This document shows positions 9,653-20,351 of a stretch of 64,000 bases of DNA, one piece after another. The notes below the pieces were generated by a model, which was not told the DNA's origin, did not search any database, and saw only the letters and a list, made by a program, of their open reading frames with translations. Made by a program: the position numbers and the translations under genes. The stretch comes from Heliopora coerulea (lineage: Eukaryota > Cnidaria > Anthozoa > Scleralcyonacea > Helioporidae), in assembly GCA_030142905.1 (NCBI GenBank), contig JASJOG010000064.1, positions 1,630,119-1,694,118 on the forward strand, in the 5' to 3' direction. Positions within the stretch are counted from its first letter, which is position 1. Each line of letters begins with the position of its first letter.

Positions 9653-12600
9653 CGCTTTCCACCCAGTAAAACGCTGGTAACTATTTTGTAGGATGTTTTA
9701 GAGTATAAGTTCAGTCCACCTGATCAAACGTACCGTTGTGACAGGCTAGTTGCAGTAGTGTAGAAGTGAAAGTCGCGGACGGGGGACTGAGCCACCGCCT
9801 CAAAGGGAGTGAGGATCCCTTATTTTTGAGAACAATTTCCTTATTATCGAGGGAAACTATTGACAAAGATGTGTACTTGAGTTTCTCCGTTTTAAAACCA
9901 TTCTGTCACATGAATCGCTTTGAACATGAAATAAGCGTTGGTAAAGATTTACCTGATTCTTTAATTCGAGAAGATTTTCATCGAGTCTTTCTTTAGCACT
10001 GTCAAAATAAACACATTGAAACATAAGCTATTAAGATTATTTAATACTGTCTGGGAAGCGATAGTCGTAAAGTGTAATTTATGCGACGTTTGCCCAGTTT
10101 ATATTATCAGACAAATAATTTATGAGACCCTGACTGGAATCAAAGTCGAATGTTTGTATGGAGATTGGGTAGGTCACGGTTTACTGTTGAACGGATAGCT
10201 CGCTACACAGTCAATTATATCTGGTCCAGCAAATAGTTTCGGTGCGCAAAGCCGCGACAGCACTTTCAGGTAGACAGTAATATTTATTCACTGGTCAAAT
10301 TTACCTCCACGAGCATGAATTAACTTGAGAAATTTATGAACCTCAGTATTAAAATAAAGGAGACCAGGTCAAGTGCAGTGAATAAAACTAACTGGAAACG
10401 TCTCAGCGTTTTGGTTTTCCTTTTGCATTTTCGTTATACCGTTCGCTTAGACAAAAAGTTGCAGTGTAACCGAGCGTGACATGGATCTCAACTTAACCGT
10501 AATGAACATGCATTCTGCAGAGTCAATTCATATGAGAGCAAATTATGAGAGTTGATTACAGTCTCTCAGGCCCTGATGGGCCCGAGATGGACCGGTTATA
10601 CGGTTATAATATAAGCACCTCGCTTGAAGTGATAATACAATTTTTAACCTCTTCGACATGACGGCTAGTCGACATATTCACGTTACGCAAAAGGAAATGA
10701 AATTAAAGGAAATACTGTTGTGAAATAGAAAAAGCAGTATGAAGTTGCTACCGTCCAATAAAACGTATTGAAGGTAATGTATACGAATTTTCCAAACTTA
10801 CCAGTTAAATCGCGCATTTTTCCTTATGGTGTCGCCGTCGATACGACACGCCAAGTAATAACGGGGAACAATAAATGTTGGTCAACGAAAGGTTTATACA
10901 TCAGTTCGATGGGTATTGGGTTCACTGGATCTAAAACTACACCTTTACTCTCATTCATCGACCTAACCGGAGGAATGGTACAAGCGTCTGGATCAGTGAA
11001 ATTCGAACTTCAACCCCGATAATCGACATCATTCGCTATAACTGAAACCTCCATTGAACGCCAACGTGATTCATCAATTATACAGTCATACATCAGGATG
11101 AAATTGCTTGGGGAGTTAAAGAACAGCCATCTAAAACACTCGTCAACAATTGCAATGTCGATGTCATATTAGAAAAGTTTAAAGCGAGTGCTTTATCAAA
11201 AAAGAATGATCTCTCATTTTCTGGTGGGGCACTACTTTAATCTTTATCAACATAGATTCAGATCTACCTCAGCGGTTTTAGATTTTTGATATCAAGCAAC
11301 CAGTTTTTATCCAGAAAATACTATTCATTAGATCGATTTTTCAACATTCGACAACCGGATCCAAATGACCAGAGGAACAGTCTAACCATTGTCGAAGGAC
11401 TCAAACGGGAAGTATAGCGTAACTACTGTAAATCGGATGGAGGCCACTGAAAGAAAGGTACAACTACATGCACTCAAAAGGAAATTAAGGTGGCTCCCTG
11501 ATCTGACATATATTCATTGCCCAAGCGGAAGCCACGATATGCCATTCATTTTAAATGATCATAAAGTTTGGTAGGTTCTGACATGTGACAATTAAGAGTT
11601 TGATTCCAGTGGCAACATTTTCCTGAAGGTTAACCAGCGTTTAGCAGTACACGCTGAGTCCGTACACTTAAAGTTATGAATCAGCAAACATAAAGTCAAC
11701 AATAGATTATAAAAGAGCAGCAAAAGCATATGCAAGCTCTAAAGGGGTGACTTTTTGTTAAGGTAGGCTCAGGATCGCGCTTCGCGACAAATTTTCGAAC
11801 TTTAAATCATATATTGTTTTCAAAGACATTCATGAAAATTCTCTACTTTGTGATGTTACTGAGAGATCATTTGTGAAACTGTTGAAAAATTAAATTATAT
11901 GACGAAGGTTCAAATATATATTAAAACACAAGTGACGCTGTGGAAGGCGCACAGACTTTGTGGTCTACAATCAATTAAGATGGGTTCCGACTTATGAAAA
12001 CCTCACGTCGGACGTTATCTTACTTCTGATTTTAATATATAGTATTCATCCGAAGAAACAAAATTTTTTGATAGCTAAAGATGAACTGCGATCAATTCTG
12101 ATGAATTAAGATGGAATATGATTCACGATTTTCATGTATTGCGGCGGTTTTCATGTCGGAGTCGATTCTAATTGATCGCAAAACATGAATTTCGACGAGT
12201 TCTGATAAATTGCGATATACATAAACCAGCCTTAAACATATTCAACGCTAAATCAGATGAGACTGAGCTAACAATTTACATAACAGCTACAACAGGCTCA
12301 CTGACAAACTTGGACATGCCAAAATTCGTGGAACAATATTCGCAGCAGTTTCTTGCCCAAGTTTACAACGAACAAGCTAGCATAATCATCTTTAAACATC
12401 TCACCATTAAGACCCTCTGCAGATATGGTCTAACGTGTTTTACGATTTGTGCATAAAACAACGTAGGCTGATCGGTTACCTCGCGGGTCTGCATTTGTAC
12501 TGACGACTGCGCTATGGCAGCCCTGTTACGGCGGAACTTAACGTAGGTTTTACATGCATTCTAAAATGTCTCAATTGCATCGCAATCTACCAATAACATG

Positions 12601-13296
12601 TCGGTAAGCATCACTCAGTCTATCTGTAACAAACTAAAGGTGGCCTAATATCAAAGGGAAAGAACAAAAGGAGAAAGCTGAATAAAACTAGGATTATCCG
12701 CATCATTGATTTAAAATGTTTTTCCCATCAGAAACAATTCGAGCGGCTTTGTGAAGTGTCTTTTTCTACGTAAGTACTTACAAGAAGAGATAATCACCTA
12801 AGTGACCACATTAGGAACCATATGCTTGAACACCTGGTTCCCCTCATCACGTCAGCATTTCAATTTTTATGCAAACGTTTGACTTCCCAAATGAACAGAA
12901 AAAGAATTGCTCAGATTTGCATAACAACCAACGTTTCAATAAGCATTCTGGTAGTTTTATTCATGAGACAAGAAACGGGAACCAAGCTGTCAGTTCCAGT
13001 AGGTTTTGCAAAAATGCAGCTAACTTCACCAGGATTTCAATGCACCAATTCTGATTTACTAGTGCAATGCTTTACTAGGTGACTTACTGTACGTCAGATA
13101 TATTTTTCAATACGGTCAGCCGGTTCGCTGGTATGGCTGTTGGTAAATTTCCTCTTCACGTGCAATACCTCTTTATATGTTAAGTAAATACTAAAATGTA
13201 GTTTCTATGGCAATGCACTCGTACATTTAAAAACTCCTTCAAACAAGGATAGAAGGTTAAGAGCAACCCTAACACAAAATGACTTTACTTTTTGAA
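9653..13296. other. 3.6 kb with no gene recognised
   Basis: Presumed intron of VPS51. There are short plus-strand open frames (9766, 10768, 12172) with no motif and no convincing exon signals. The area near 11960-12200 contains loose repeats of AATTAAGATGG/GATGAATTAAGATGG. I searched this stretch for the next VPS51 exon and found none I could support. Confidence 0.35.
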
Positions 13297-13434
13297 ATAA
13301 AAATAAGTGCCCAGCACAAAACGCGAAACAAAGCATAATAAAAGTGGTCTGGATAATTTATTAAACGAAAGACTAACATTTCGTTGCAACCAGCAACATC
13401 ATCAGAGTGACGAAAATATTTTTAAATTACAATA
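13297..13434 (-). mobile_element. PLE terminal segment, outer part of left arm
   Basis: This matches, in inverted orientation, 16133-16262 (shared GCTTTGTTTCGCG and a hammerhead). It is the outer end of the left arm of a PLE head-to-head pair; the arm resumes at 15422 after an inserted Tigger-like element. The insertion point falls at TA (13433-13434). Confidence 0.6.
13370..13412 (-). ncRNA. hammerhead ribozyme, PLE-type
   Basis: The minus strand reads CACT-CTGATGA-T-GTTGC-TGGTT-GCAAC-GAAAT-GTT-AGTC. Helix II is a perfect GUUGC/GCAAC stem, the core CUGAUGA and GAAA are intact and GUU is an acceptable cleavage triplet. Helix I is about three pairs. It has a better preserved core than its mirror copy at 16135. 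Confidence 0.7.
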
Positions 13435-13847
13435 CAGTTCAACCCCTCTTAAGCGGTCATCTATTAAGCGACCACCCCTTTTTAAACGGCCATGCAGTTA
13501 TCATAGTCCCGAATATATTGTCAGTATAAGTATTGCATATAAAAACTCCTATTACGCGGCCGCGGACACCTCTTGGCGTCCCGATAACGGTTCTCCTATT
13601 GTTTTTGCCAGTATTAAGCGGTCAACGCGAATTTAACACTCACAGTTTCGCTCGATCTTAAGAGAGCTGATGACAGACGAGAATCTCAAATAGAAAGTGA
13701 CGAATGACAAAAACATTCAGAAAAACGTTTATAGTTATATCTTGTCTACAAATGACAATATTTTGATTATCTGGCAATACATTGTAAACCATTAATTATA
13801 AACCATAACGTAAATACAGTATAGAGTGCCTTAAATTAGGAATCCCA

Positions 13848-15100
13848 GGATAATAAGCAATGCACAAATGTAAATGGTACTTTATCTCACTTCTTACCCC
13901 TTGTAAAAGGGGTTCCTCAGGGTTCAGTTTTGGGACCCTAATTATTCTTAGTTTACATAAATGATCTTCAAACATGTGGGTGTGCATCATCTATGATGAT
14001 GTATGCAGATGACACGTGTTTGACGGCAACTGCTAACAACCCTGAGGAGCTTGAAGTAATTTTAAATGATGACTTGAAGAAAGTACAAAGTTGGCTAAGA
14101 GCTAATAAGCTAACTCTAAATGTTAAAAAAGCTAAATATTTAATTATAGCTAGCCAAAAAAGACATGGAAGTCTTAATTATAATTTTAACATTAAAATCG
14201 ATGATAAAACCATAGAAAGGAAATACTCATATAAGTATCTGGGAGTAGAAATAGATGAAAACTTAAATTGGCATCCACATATAGATGAAATAAGCAAAAA
14301 GGTGTCGGCAGGTCTTGAAGGTCTTGAACGAGATAGAAATTTTGCTCCCCATTATACACTTATATTGATGTATAATGCACTAGTATTACCCTATCTAGAC
14401 TATTGTAGTGAAGTTTGGGGTTGTTTGGGCAAAATCCAGTCTGATAGACTCCAAAAGCTACAAAATGGAGCTGGAAGGATAATTACATCTTCTGATTATG
14501 ATGTTAGATCAGCTGACATTCTGCAAACTCTTGGTTGGGATACCCTTGAACAGAGGCGTGCCAATCAATTGGCAGTAAGTGTATATAAAGCAATGAATAA
14601 TATTTTTCCTGAAGAGCTCAATTCAATCTTCAAAGCTACCTCTCAAATACATTCATATAATCTGAGGGGTAGCACCAGCAATATTTATATACCGAGGCCT
14701 AAAATGAAAGCTGGCAAGCGGTCTTTCGGCTACCGAGGAGCTATTTTGTGGAATGGGCTTCTGGAAATGGTGAGAAATAAGCCGACCGTTCGGACATTTA
14801 GAAACTCTTTATAGTAACCAGTAGGGCTGTTTTGGCGGTAGGATTGTCTTGTTGGTGGGGAATTTATAATATATCTTAATAATATGAATGATTTGTTTAG
14901 TGATTATGATAAGTATGTTAGTGTTAATGGAAGAATGTATGTGTATATATGTATGAAGTATTTGTTATTAGGCTTGTTTGTTTTTCTTTCAAATTGTATT
15001 ATAGTACACGGCTCATTGGAAGAGCATTTTTAATGAAATGATACCGTGTAAGTTTTTCTTAATTTTCTTAATAAAGCATTTTTGATTGATTGATTGATTT
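13848..15100 (+). mobile_element. CR1/L2-like LINE, 5'-truncated
   Basis: The element starts inside the reverse transcriptase (frame recognisable from about 13860) and runs to a 3' tail made of TTGA repeats ending at about 15099, just after an AATAAA. A short 3' terminal tandem repeat instead of poly(A) is typical of the CR1/L2/RTE side of the LINE tree. It is inserted in the Tigger-like element and so is the youngest layer of this nest. Confidence 0.75.
13860..14814 (+). pseudogene. LINE reverse transcriptase, carboxy-terminal part
   Basis: Motifs in order: GVPQGSVLGP, then a stop codon at about 13938 followed by LFLVYINDL, then MMMYADDTCL with the catalytic YADD at about 14002. Next come the fingers/thumb motifs NLNWHPHIDEISKK and the carboxy-terminal block with ALVLPYLDYCSEVW and GYRGAILWNGL. 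The order and spacing match the second half of CR1/L2-type reverse transcriptases. The amino-terminal endonuclease is gone through 5' truncation. From 13993 a 273-codon frame is intact, so decay is modest. Confidence 0.85.
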
Positions 15101-15394
15101 CTGAGGTCCGTTAGAGCAGTTTGACCTTAAATCATTCATTTTCAAGCTTTGAGTTTAACCATAGTATCGAAAAATTTGCCTCTGGTAAAGTGGTATTCAC
15201 ATGGAACTTCTATAAGTCATAGCCACCTCCTCTGTAAATTACTTTGCCTTCAGCAACTGCTTTGGCATTACTAGTAGTTCCTCCCTATCAGGGGAAACAG
15301 TTGTCAAAACTCCAACGCGTGTTTGTTTCCAGATAAAGTGACTTAGTACCACGCGACCAACCGCTATTAAACGGCCACTTCCCATCTCCCCGAG
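15101..15394. other. inner part of the Tigger-like element
   Basis: Sequence between the LINE tail and the right Tigger terminus with no coding signal. By position it is the 3' internal part of the interrupted transposon. Confidence 0.4.
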
Positions 15395-15421
15395 GGTGGA
15401 CGCTTAAAAGGGGCTCAGCTA

Positions 15422-15785
15422 AGATGGATTATATTACGTGACACATACTAGACAATTAAACGATGGAATAAAAAGTGAGAGCGCAGGTTAAATTGTGCGA
15501 GAGGGTAAGAATAAAGAAAGAGGAATAAAACCAATATTAGTGTTGAAAGGGGTTTAGTTTGCGGATAACGCTTTCTCGAATTAATAGTTCGGAAAGTGGT
15601 CCAGCAGATGATGCAAAAGCTGAGCGAAGATGTTGGAAGGAAAACGATTAGCACGCTTTTTCCTGTCAAAGGAGAGACTTCTAAGTGGTCCGAAGCTCGC
15701 GTGTGTAAATGACTGGCTGTTTACACTACGTACAATGCGTTCTAGCATTGACACGTAAATGAATAAACCACGTAAGATCGCAAAC
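15422..15785 (-). pseudogene. PLE left arm continued, GIY-YIG remnant
   Basis: The minus strand resembles, with many changes, the GIY-YIG and carboxy-terminal coding region of the right arm at 15786-16015. Recognisable pieces are ACACACGCGAGC (the HTR helix start) and the SELLIRES-like block, here TINSRKRY in the wrong frame. Frameshifts remove any product. It joins 13297-13434 across the Tigger insertion. Confidence 0.6.
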
Positions 15786-16262
15786 CCTTTGGAAGTCTGA
15801 TTTATTCATTTACGTGTCAATGCTGTAATACACTGTATGTTGGGCAAACAGCTCGTCATTTAGACACTCCAGCCTCAGCTTCAATAAACGACTTCCGCAT
15901 CCGACTTGCTTGCACCTCGCCTTCCGAACTATTAATTAGAGAAAGCCTTCTAATTCACAAACTAAATTCTTCTCTCAACGCTAATATCCGGTATGTTCCT
16001 CCTTCTTTATTGTAACCCTCTCCCACAGTTTAACTCTCGCTCTCACTTTTCATTCTGTCATTAAAACGTCTATTATATGTCATGCAATATAATCCGTCTA
16101 AGCTATCTATATATTGCAATGTAAGAATGTTTACGTCACTCTGATGATGTTGCTGGTTGCAGCAAAACGTTAGTTTTTAGTTTAAAAAATTATTCCACAA
16201 ATTCTATCATGGCTTTGTTTCGCGTTGTCTACTCGGTACTTATTTTTATTTTATGTTTTATA
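15786..16262 (+). pseudogene. PLE right arm: GIY-YIG remnant and terminal region
   Basis: A plus-strand frame ending in TAA at 16013-16015 encodes FTCQCCNTLYVGQTARHL, the same cysteine and GIY-YIG core as at 9098, and then SELLIRESLLIHKL at the carboxy end. The middle of the nuclease (the RISEH helix and beyond) is deleted relative to the 9098 copy. Downstream are about 120 bp of 3' flank and a hammerhead at 16135. With 13297-13434 and 15422-15785 it forms a diverged head-to-head PLE pair. Confidence 0.7.
16135..16176 (+). ncRNA. hammerhead ribozyme, PLE-type (one core change)
   Basis: CACT-CTGATGA-T-GTTGC-TGGTT-GCAGC-AAAAC-GTT-AGT. Helix II still pairs with one G-U. The first base of the GAAA core is A instead of G, a change at an essential position, so this copy is probably inactive. 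Confidence 0.6.
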
Positions 16263-16323
16263 GATTCCCACTTGATTGTTCAATTGCAACAATTTTACAG
16301 ACTAGTGTTTATTTTACACTTAC

Positions 16324-16412
16324 TGAGCCAGATACTCGTCGCAGAGGTCATTTGGAGGTTCTTTAAGTTGCAGTAGTAGATCAACGCACTCCGTCAATTG
16401 TTTTGGAGAAGA
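16324..16412 (-). CDS. VPS51: VPS51, internal coding exon f
   Basis: VPS51 tethers endosome-derived vesicles at the trans-Golgi as a subunit of GARP (with VPS52, VPS53, VPS54) and EARP (with VPS50). This 89-bp exon has an acceptor TTTTAG before 16412 and a donor GTAAGTG after 16324. It encodes 29 residues plus two bases, including QLTECVDLLLQLKEPP and LCDEYLA, which align with the AECVELLLALGEP and LCEEFL region of animal VPS51 as I recall it. It follows exon e in frame (phase 0) and leaves two bases for the next exon, which I could not find to its left. Confidence 0.88.
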
Positions 16413-16973
16413 CTAAAATGTATGAATATGAACTGTCATTGCTCTAAAAATGAACATTTCTTCATGAGACAGGCAGTATAGACGTTAACAACTTCGTACC
16501 CGACCATTTTCCTCCACTCCCCACCAGCCTACTGACTATAGATCCTGGCTGCGGCTCAATGAAATAGGGAACTTGGGTAAACGCAAAGGGAACGTATAGG
16601 GCGAAGTCTTCTCACAACAGGATTTTTCCACCGAAAAAAAGACAATCACTGTTGTTTAGTTCCAAGAGAAATCCTATCGCCATCCTTATTCTGCATACAA
16701 CGTCGGTGGGAGCATTTTCGCGAGTTTAGCATCGCTTTGAAAACTTTTAAGCTTCTGGACATCGACAAAACAAACGTCATGTACCTAACACGATGTCATG
16801 ATCGGATACTAAGTGTTAAAGGTTTAGTCAAATGATCGTAATCATGAACAATCAACTTGTATATTTGTTAGATGCTTATAAGTTATTTATCCTTTTTATC
16901 CCCATTAAAGCTAAACACTCTGTCATTCTATTCCAAAATATAGTTTAATCCTCCAGTTAACTTTTTTGGTTAC
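16413..16973. other. VPS51 intron, 561 bp
   Basis: GT-AG intron on the minus strand between exons e and f. No repeat or other gene is recognised in it. Confidence 0.75.
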
Positions 16974-17106
16974 CTTGGAATCTCTAAAGTGATTTTTTAA
17001 GCATTCTCTCAGTTCCTTTACAATTACTTCACAGTCTTGTTGGATATCGCGAAAAGAAGACATGTGTTGATATTGATGGAGAACGTCGCGGGCTTTGGTG
17101 TAATAT
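16974..17106 (-). CDS. VPS51: VPS51, internal coding exon e
   Basis: A 133-bp exon with an acceptor TTTTCTTAG before 17106 and a donor GTAACC after 16974. Its first base completes an Arg codon split with exon d (AG then A), after which 44 codons follow, including YYTKARDVLHQYQHMSSF and DIQQDCEVIVKEL. This matches the VPS51 segment after the LFELP helix, where human VPS51 has the AQAVLQQYQHLPSF region. Reading runs on into the intron for a few codons, but the donor and the in-frame join to exon f support the end given here. The 22-kb intron to its right is packed with retrotransposons. Confidence 0.92.
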
Positions 17107-17350
17107 CTAAGAAAATAAAAGAAGAAAAGACATATTTTTCTCACCTAGTTTTTTTTTTAAACATGGTCCGCATGAAATACAGAACAAGTAAATGAGGAGC
17201 CACGACAGCTTAAAAAGGTGCAAGCATGCAATTAGTAATTGGTGAAAGGAAATAGTATGCGAGGAAAGATGGCAAGGAAATGGAGAGAGGAAGGAAATGG
17301 AGAGAGGAACTAAAGGAGTGAGGGAAGGAAGGAAGGAAGGAACATCTGGC
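17107..17350. other. VPS51 large intron, acceptor end
   Basis: Original-looking intron sequence next to exon e: a pyrimidine-rich run on the minus strand before the TTAG acceptor, and a GGAA/GGAAG-rich stretch at 17275-17341. Together with about 170 bp at the other end of the intron it may be all that remains of the intron before the LINE insertions. Confidence 0.5.
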
Positions 17351-18029
17351 CTTCTCCCTTCTATCAAGTGGTCACATTGGGTATTAAATTCCCCAGAATC
17401 TTGTTGCTCTCCTTCTCCAACACTCCTGGTGGTTTGTGCTCGTACCACTTGCGTGATCTATCCAGATCGAGTTTTCCGCATAACTCCCAATGCAGGTAAC
17501 TGGCCACATTGTCATGCCTTCTCTTATATTCTTTCTGTGTAAGCTTACTACATTCACTGATCAGATGTCCTACACTTTCTCCTTTCTCTACACACATTCT
17601 GCATAACGGCGAATCTGCGGTCTTGTCAATGTGGTATTTCGTGTAACTTGTTCTCAAAGCTTGTTCCTGTGCACTGCATATCAAGGCTTCAGTACACCCT
17701 TTCAAGTCACTTTTGTTAAGGTATCTCCAGGTCATCTTCATGTCAAGTCCGTTTCCCATTTCTCTGGCATACTGTCCATACATTTTCTTCTCCACCCAAT
17801 TCCTCTCCCTGTCTTGAATTTGTTTTTTCTTGTATTCCTCGGGTAGACAAGAAAAAAAATAGCAAATTGAAGACAGGGAAAGGAACTGGGTGGAGAAGAA
17901 AATGTATTGATTATTATCATTATAATGTTCTCCATGCAGGCAACTAATTTGCCGATGTAATTTTCTAAGGACCGGGTCATGACTTATGACCAAATGTCCC
18001 CAGATTAATATCCTCTCATCCAGTTTCAA
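17351..18029 (-). pseudogene. RLE-type LINE fragment: zinc knuckle and start of the endonuclease
   Basis: A minus-strand frame encodes the region just after the reverse transcriptase: WRYLNKSDLKGCTEALI, a CCHC knuckle (CRMC...HLISEC), then YKRRHDNVASYLHWELC and KWYEHKPPGV. These are the landmarks of the linker that precedes the restriction-like endonuclease in R2/NeSL/Hero-type LINEs. The frame ends before the PD-(D/E)XK core, so the copy is truncated at its 3' side. At its 5' side it runs into a local inverted duplication (17778-17908) and unrelated sequence. Confidence 0.75.
17778..17908. repeat. local inverted duplication in a LINE fragment
   Basis: 17778-17833 reappears inverted at 17847-17908 with small indels, around a 13-bp centre. 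The duplicated piece is LINE coding sequence, so this is a rearrangement after or during insertion rather than a separate element. Confidence 0.7.
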
Positions 18030-18430
18030 GCATCAAGCACTTTTCTTAGCATTCTAGTTGTCCCTAGTAATGCGATTTTCGGCATAATTTCCACTCACTT
18101 CAACTCCTATTCTCTTCAGCCACGATTGTGTTCTGTTTCTAATTGTTCCCAATGTTCCCACCACTACCGGAATCACTTCAACTTTCTTCATTTTCCACAA
18201 CCTTGCAACCTCCCATCGTAAATCTCGATATGTTTCTATTTTTTTTTAGTTACTTTGCATTCACCCTGCCGTCGTTCGGCACTGCTACATCTATTATCTT
18301 ACAGATTCTTTCTCAATTTTCTGCTATCACTATGTCCAGCCTTCGTCCCTCTACAACCTTGTCACACCGTATGTTAAAATTCCATAATAGCTTGACCTCC
18401 TCCGACTAGATCACTCCTTGAGGTTGGTGT
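18030..18430 (-). pseudogene. RLE-type LINE fragment: endonuclease domain, frameshifted
   Basis: In one minus-strand frame the restriction-like endonuclease core is visible: LWNFNIRCDKVVEGRRLDIV, then after a stop ERICKIIDVAVPNDGR. Further on, in other frames, come VEVIPVVVGTLGTI and ALLGTTRMLRKVL. This is the canonical order of the RLE domain up to the carboxy terminus of these elements. At least two frameshifts and one stop break it. It continues the fragment at 18431-18720. Confidence 0.75.
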
Positions 18431-18720
18431 TCATACTATTTTTCTGCCCTCATAAGTTTGTATTTTCCACAAGTATTCCAATATATTATTCTTGCTAAGT
18501 TATCATGTCTCCTTTTGTATTCTTTCTGTGCCAACATGCTGCATTCACTTGTGATATGACTCACACTCTTTTTCCGCACATCCTACATAATTGAGATTCA
18601 CTACTATTATCAAAGTTAAATTTGATGTAATTTGTACGTAATACCAGTTCCTATGCCGTATATATCAGCGCCTCTATTTGCACTTTTATACCAGCCTTCC
18701 TCAACTACCTCCACGTTTCC
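18431..18720 (-). pseudogene. RLE-type LINE fragment: zinc knuckle, frameshifted
   Basis: The minus strand shows LRTNYIKFNFDNSSESQLCR, CRMCGK, a frameshift, ITSECSMLAQKEYKRRHD and ARIIYWNTCGKYKL. These are the same linker and CCHC landmarks as in the neighbouring copy at 17351-18029, from a diverged family member. Together with 18030-18430 it makes one 5'-truncated copy. Confidence 0.7.
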
Positions 18721-18867
18721 CGTTTATCAACTCTTTCCCTCATCAACACAATAATCAACATCAATCACTCCAATTAATTCAACCGCTTCCAATTGTTTTT
18801 CCGCATTATTTTTCACATATCAGCCCCATATTATCCTCCTCACTCCTAATACAATTATCGCAGCTGA

Positions 18868-18894
18868 TTATTATATTATTATTATTAATATTAT
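18868..18894. repeat. (ATT)n tract beside a 55-bp LINE tail
   Basis: Short ATT/TTA run ending at the boundary of a tiny LINE 3'-end copy. A second tract, 18950-18971, lies on its other side. Confidence 0.75.
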
Positions 18895-18949
18895 CCAATA
18901 TCGCAGCACACTTCCTAAGGAAGTGGCGAGGCATCCAAAGGCAGCCCGT
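18895..18949 (-). mobile_element. 55-bp RLE-LINE 3' end between two ATT tracts
   Basis: This 55-bp piece matches the 3' end of the LINE that terminates at 25020: both share CCAATATC, GCACACTTTCC-like, AAGTGGCGAG and CCAAAGGCAG in the same order next to an ATT tract. On the minus strand it reads as the last 55 bases of the element followed by (TAA)n. It is bounded by ATT tracts on both sides, as expected of an extremely 5'-truncated insertion into a TAA microsatellite. Confidence 0.65.
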
Positions 18950-18971
18950 TATTATTATTATTATTATTATT
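18950..18971. repeat. (TTA)n tract
   Basis: Seven TTA units that close the 55-bp LINE tail on the right. Confidence 0.8.
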
Positions 18972-19059
18972 TCTATTTCTTCTCACAGTGCACAAAAATG
19001 TCCACTGGTAAATGATCTTAACATAAGTTAGATATCAAGACAAGTCTCTTGCCCTTAGG

Positions 19060-20268
19060 TATGTAAAACTTTTCGGATTATTCTTGTCGTTCCTAACAAA
19101 GTTACTTCTTGTAAGAGGTGTGTACTGCAATTAATTTCAATCTGATCAAGCCATTTTCTATGATTCATTCCAATCGTTCCCAGGGCTCCATTTATCACCG
19201 GTATAATCTTTACTTCTCCCATAAAGATTGGAGTGCTTTCTCATGCCACTGTCGTTGGTGGTTTTCTTTATTCTCTTTCCTTAAACTGCTCCCGTCTTTG
19301 ACTCCTTCGATGTTAACCACTCCTTCCCTTACGATCTGCCTCGCCATTTCACCTTGCCGTCCACTCACGTACAGTGCTAAATTATTTCTTTCTGCCTTAA
19401 CACACTCTTCAACTGCAATAAGTCCTCTCCCTCCGCTTTTTCTAGTCAAGTACAATCTATGTACGTCACTCCTTGGGTGTAATGCACCATACATGGTCAA
19501 TTTCTTACGGGTTTTCCTGTCTAATGCCATCAGCTCCTCATCGGTCCAGTCCATTATCCCAGCTCCGTACCGCATCAAAGACACCGCCCAGGAATTAATT
19601 GCTAGCACAATATTCTCCCCATTCAACTTTGACTTAAGGATCTTCTTTGTCCTTCGCAAATATTCTTTCTGAATTAATACCTTCATCTGTTGTTGCATTA
19701 TCTGGTCAATTTCTAGCATACCCAGATATCTGTATCCTTCATCATCGACAGTTTTTATGCTTTCCCCATTTGGCAGCTGTATACCGTCAGATGTTACCAC
19801 TTTCCCTCTTTTTATTATCACCACACCACATTTCTTTACTCCAAACTCCATTTGTATATCTTGGCTAAATACAAATACCGTCCTAATCAGAGAGTCAATA
19901 TCCTTACTAGACTTTCCAAAGAGTTTGAGGTCATCCATGAAAAGTAGATGATTCACCTTTGGGCTTTCTTTACCAAGATGATATCCAGCTTTACAGCTTC
20001 TTAACAACAAGGTCATAGGTATCATGCAAATAACAAACAATAATGGTGACAGACTGTCACCCTGGAATAAACCCCTCTCGATTTTTACCTCCCCTAACTC
20101 ATGATTTCCAGCTATTAACTTAGTTCTCCAAAGGGGCATGGTTTTTTGGACAAACGACCGAATATTACTGGCAACTCCAATCATTTCCAGACATTCAGTA
20201 ATCCACGAATGTGGAATCATATCGTAAGTCTTGCGGTAGTCAATCCATGCCACCGCAAGGTTAGTATG
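19060..20268 (-). pseudogene. RLE-type LINE: reverse transcriptase joined to endonuclease C-terminus
   Basis: The minus-strand frame from about 20268 encodes the RT palm and thumb: LAVAWIDYRKTYDMIPHSWI, GLFQGDSLSPLLFVICMIP, LLFMDDLKLF with the catalytic MDD, FGVKKCGVV, then SWAVSLMRYGAGIMDWT and SGGRGLIAVEECV. These are signatures of R2/NeSL/Hero-like elements. Directly after the thumb (19210) sequence jumps, out of frame, to the extreme end of the RLE domain (VKIIPVINGALGTI, LLGTTRIIRKVL). The zinc knuckle and nuclease core are therefore deleted. The 5' side is truncated at the (TTC)n tract. Confidence 0.85.
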
Positions 20269-20308
20269 TCTTCTTCTTCTTCTTCTTCTTCTTCTTCTTC
20301 TTCTTTTT

Positions 20309-20339
<31 letters not shown>

Positions 20340-20351
20340 TTATTATTATTA
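20269..20351. repeat. (TTC)n then (TTA)n microsatellite
   Basis: About 23 TTC units (to about 20338) with a TTTTT interruption, followed by five TTA units. It separates the LINE at 19060-20268 from the segment starting at 20352, whose 3' end abuts the TTA units. Confidence 0.9.

Larger units (their letters stand above)
13435..15421. mobile_element. Tigger-like (pogo group) transposon remnant, interrupted by a LINE
   Basis: The left end CAGTTCAACCCCTCTTAAGC is matched, inverted and diverged, by the right end near 15395-15421 (reverse complement GCTGAGCCCCTTTTAAGCGT). Inside both ends are TTAAGCGGTCA-like blocks (AAGCGGTCATC, AAGCGACCACC, AACGGCCA), typical of Tigger termini. It is flanked by TA, the pogo/Tc1 target. 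No transposase is recognisable, so it is a non-autonomous or decayed copy. A CR1-like LINE sits inside it. Confidence 0.55.

Noticed and set aside
13440..13640. 109-codon plus-strand frame at 13307-13636 as a gene
   Set aside because: It spans the PLE end and the Tigger terminal repeats and has no domain.
1..16323. Remaining carboxy-terminal exons of VPS51
   Set aside because: I looked for the conserved blocks around VSFSNKPYF, SVETRDWL and RTFGRFGLQQ on the minus strand and found none; they probably lie left of the window.
17281..17345. Purine-rich GGAAG run as a separate repeat element
   Set aside because: It is short low-complexity sequence without a regular unit beyond a few GGAA repeats.
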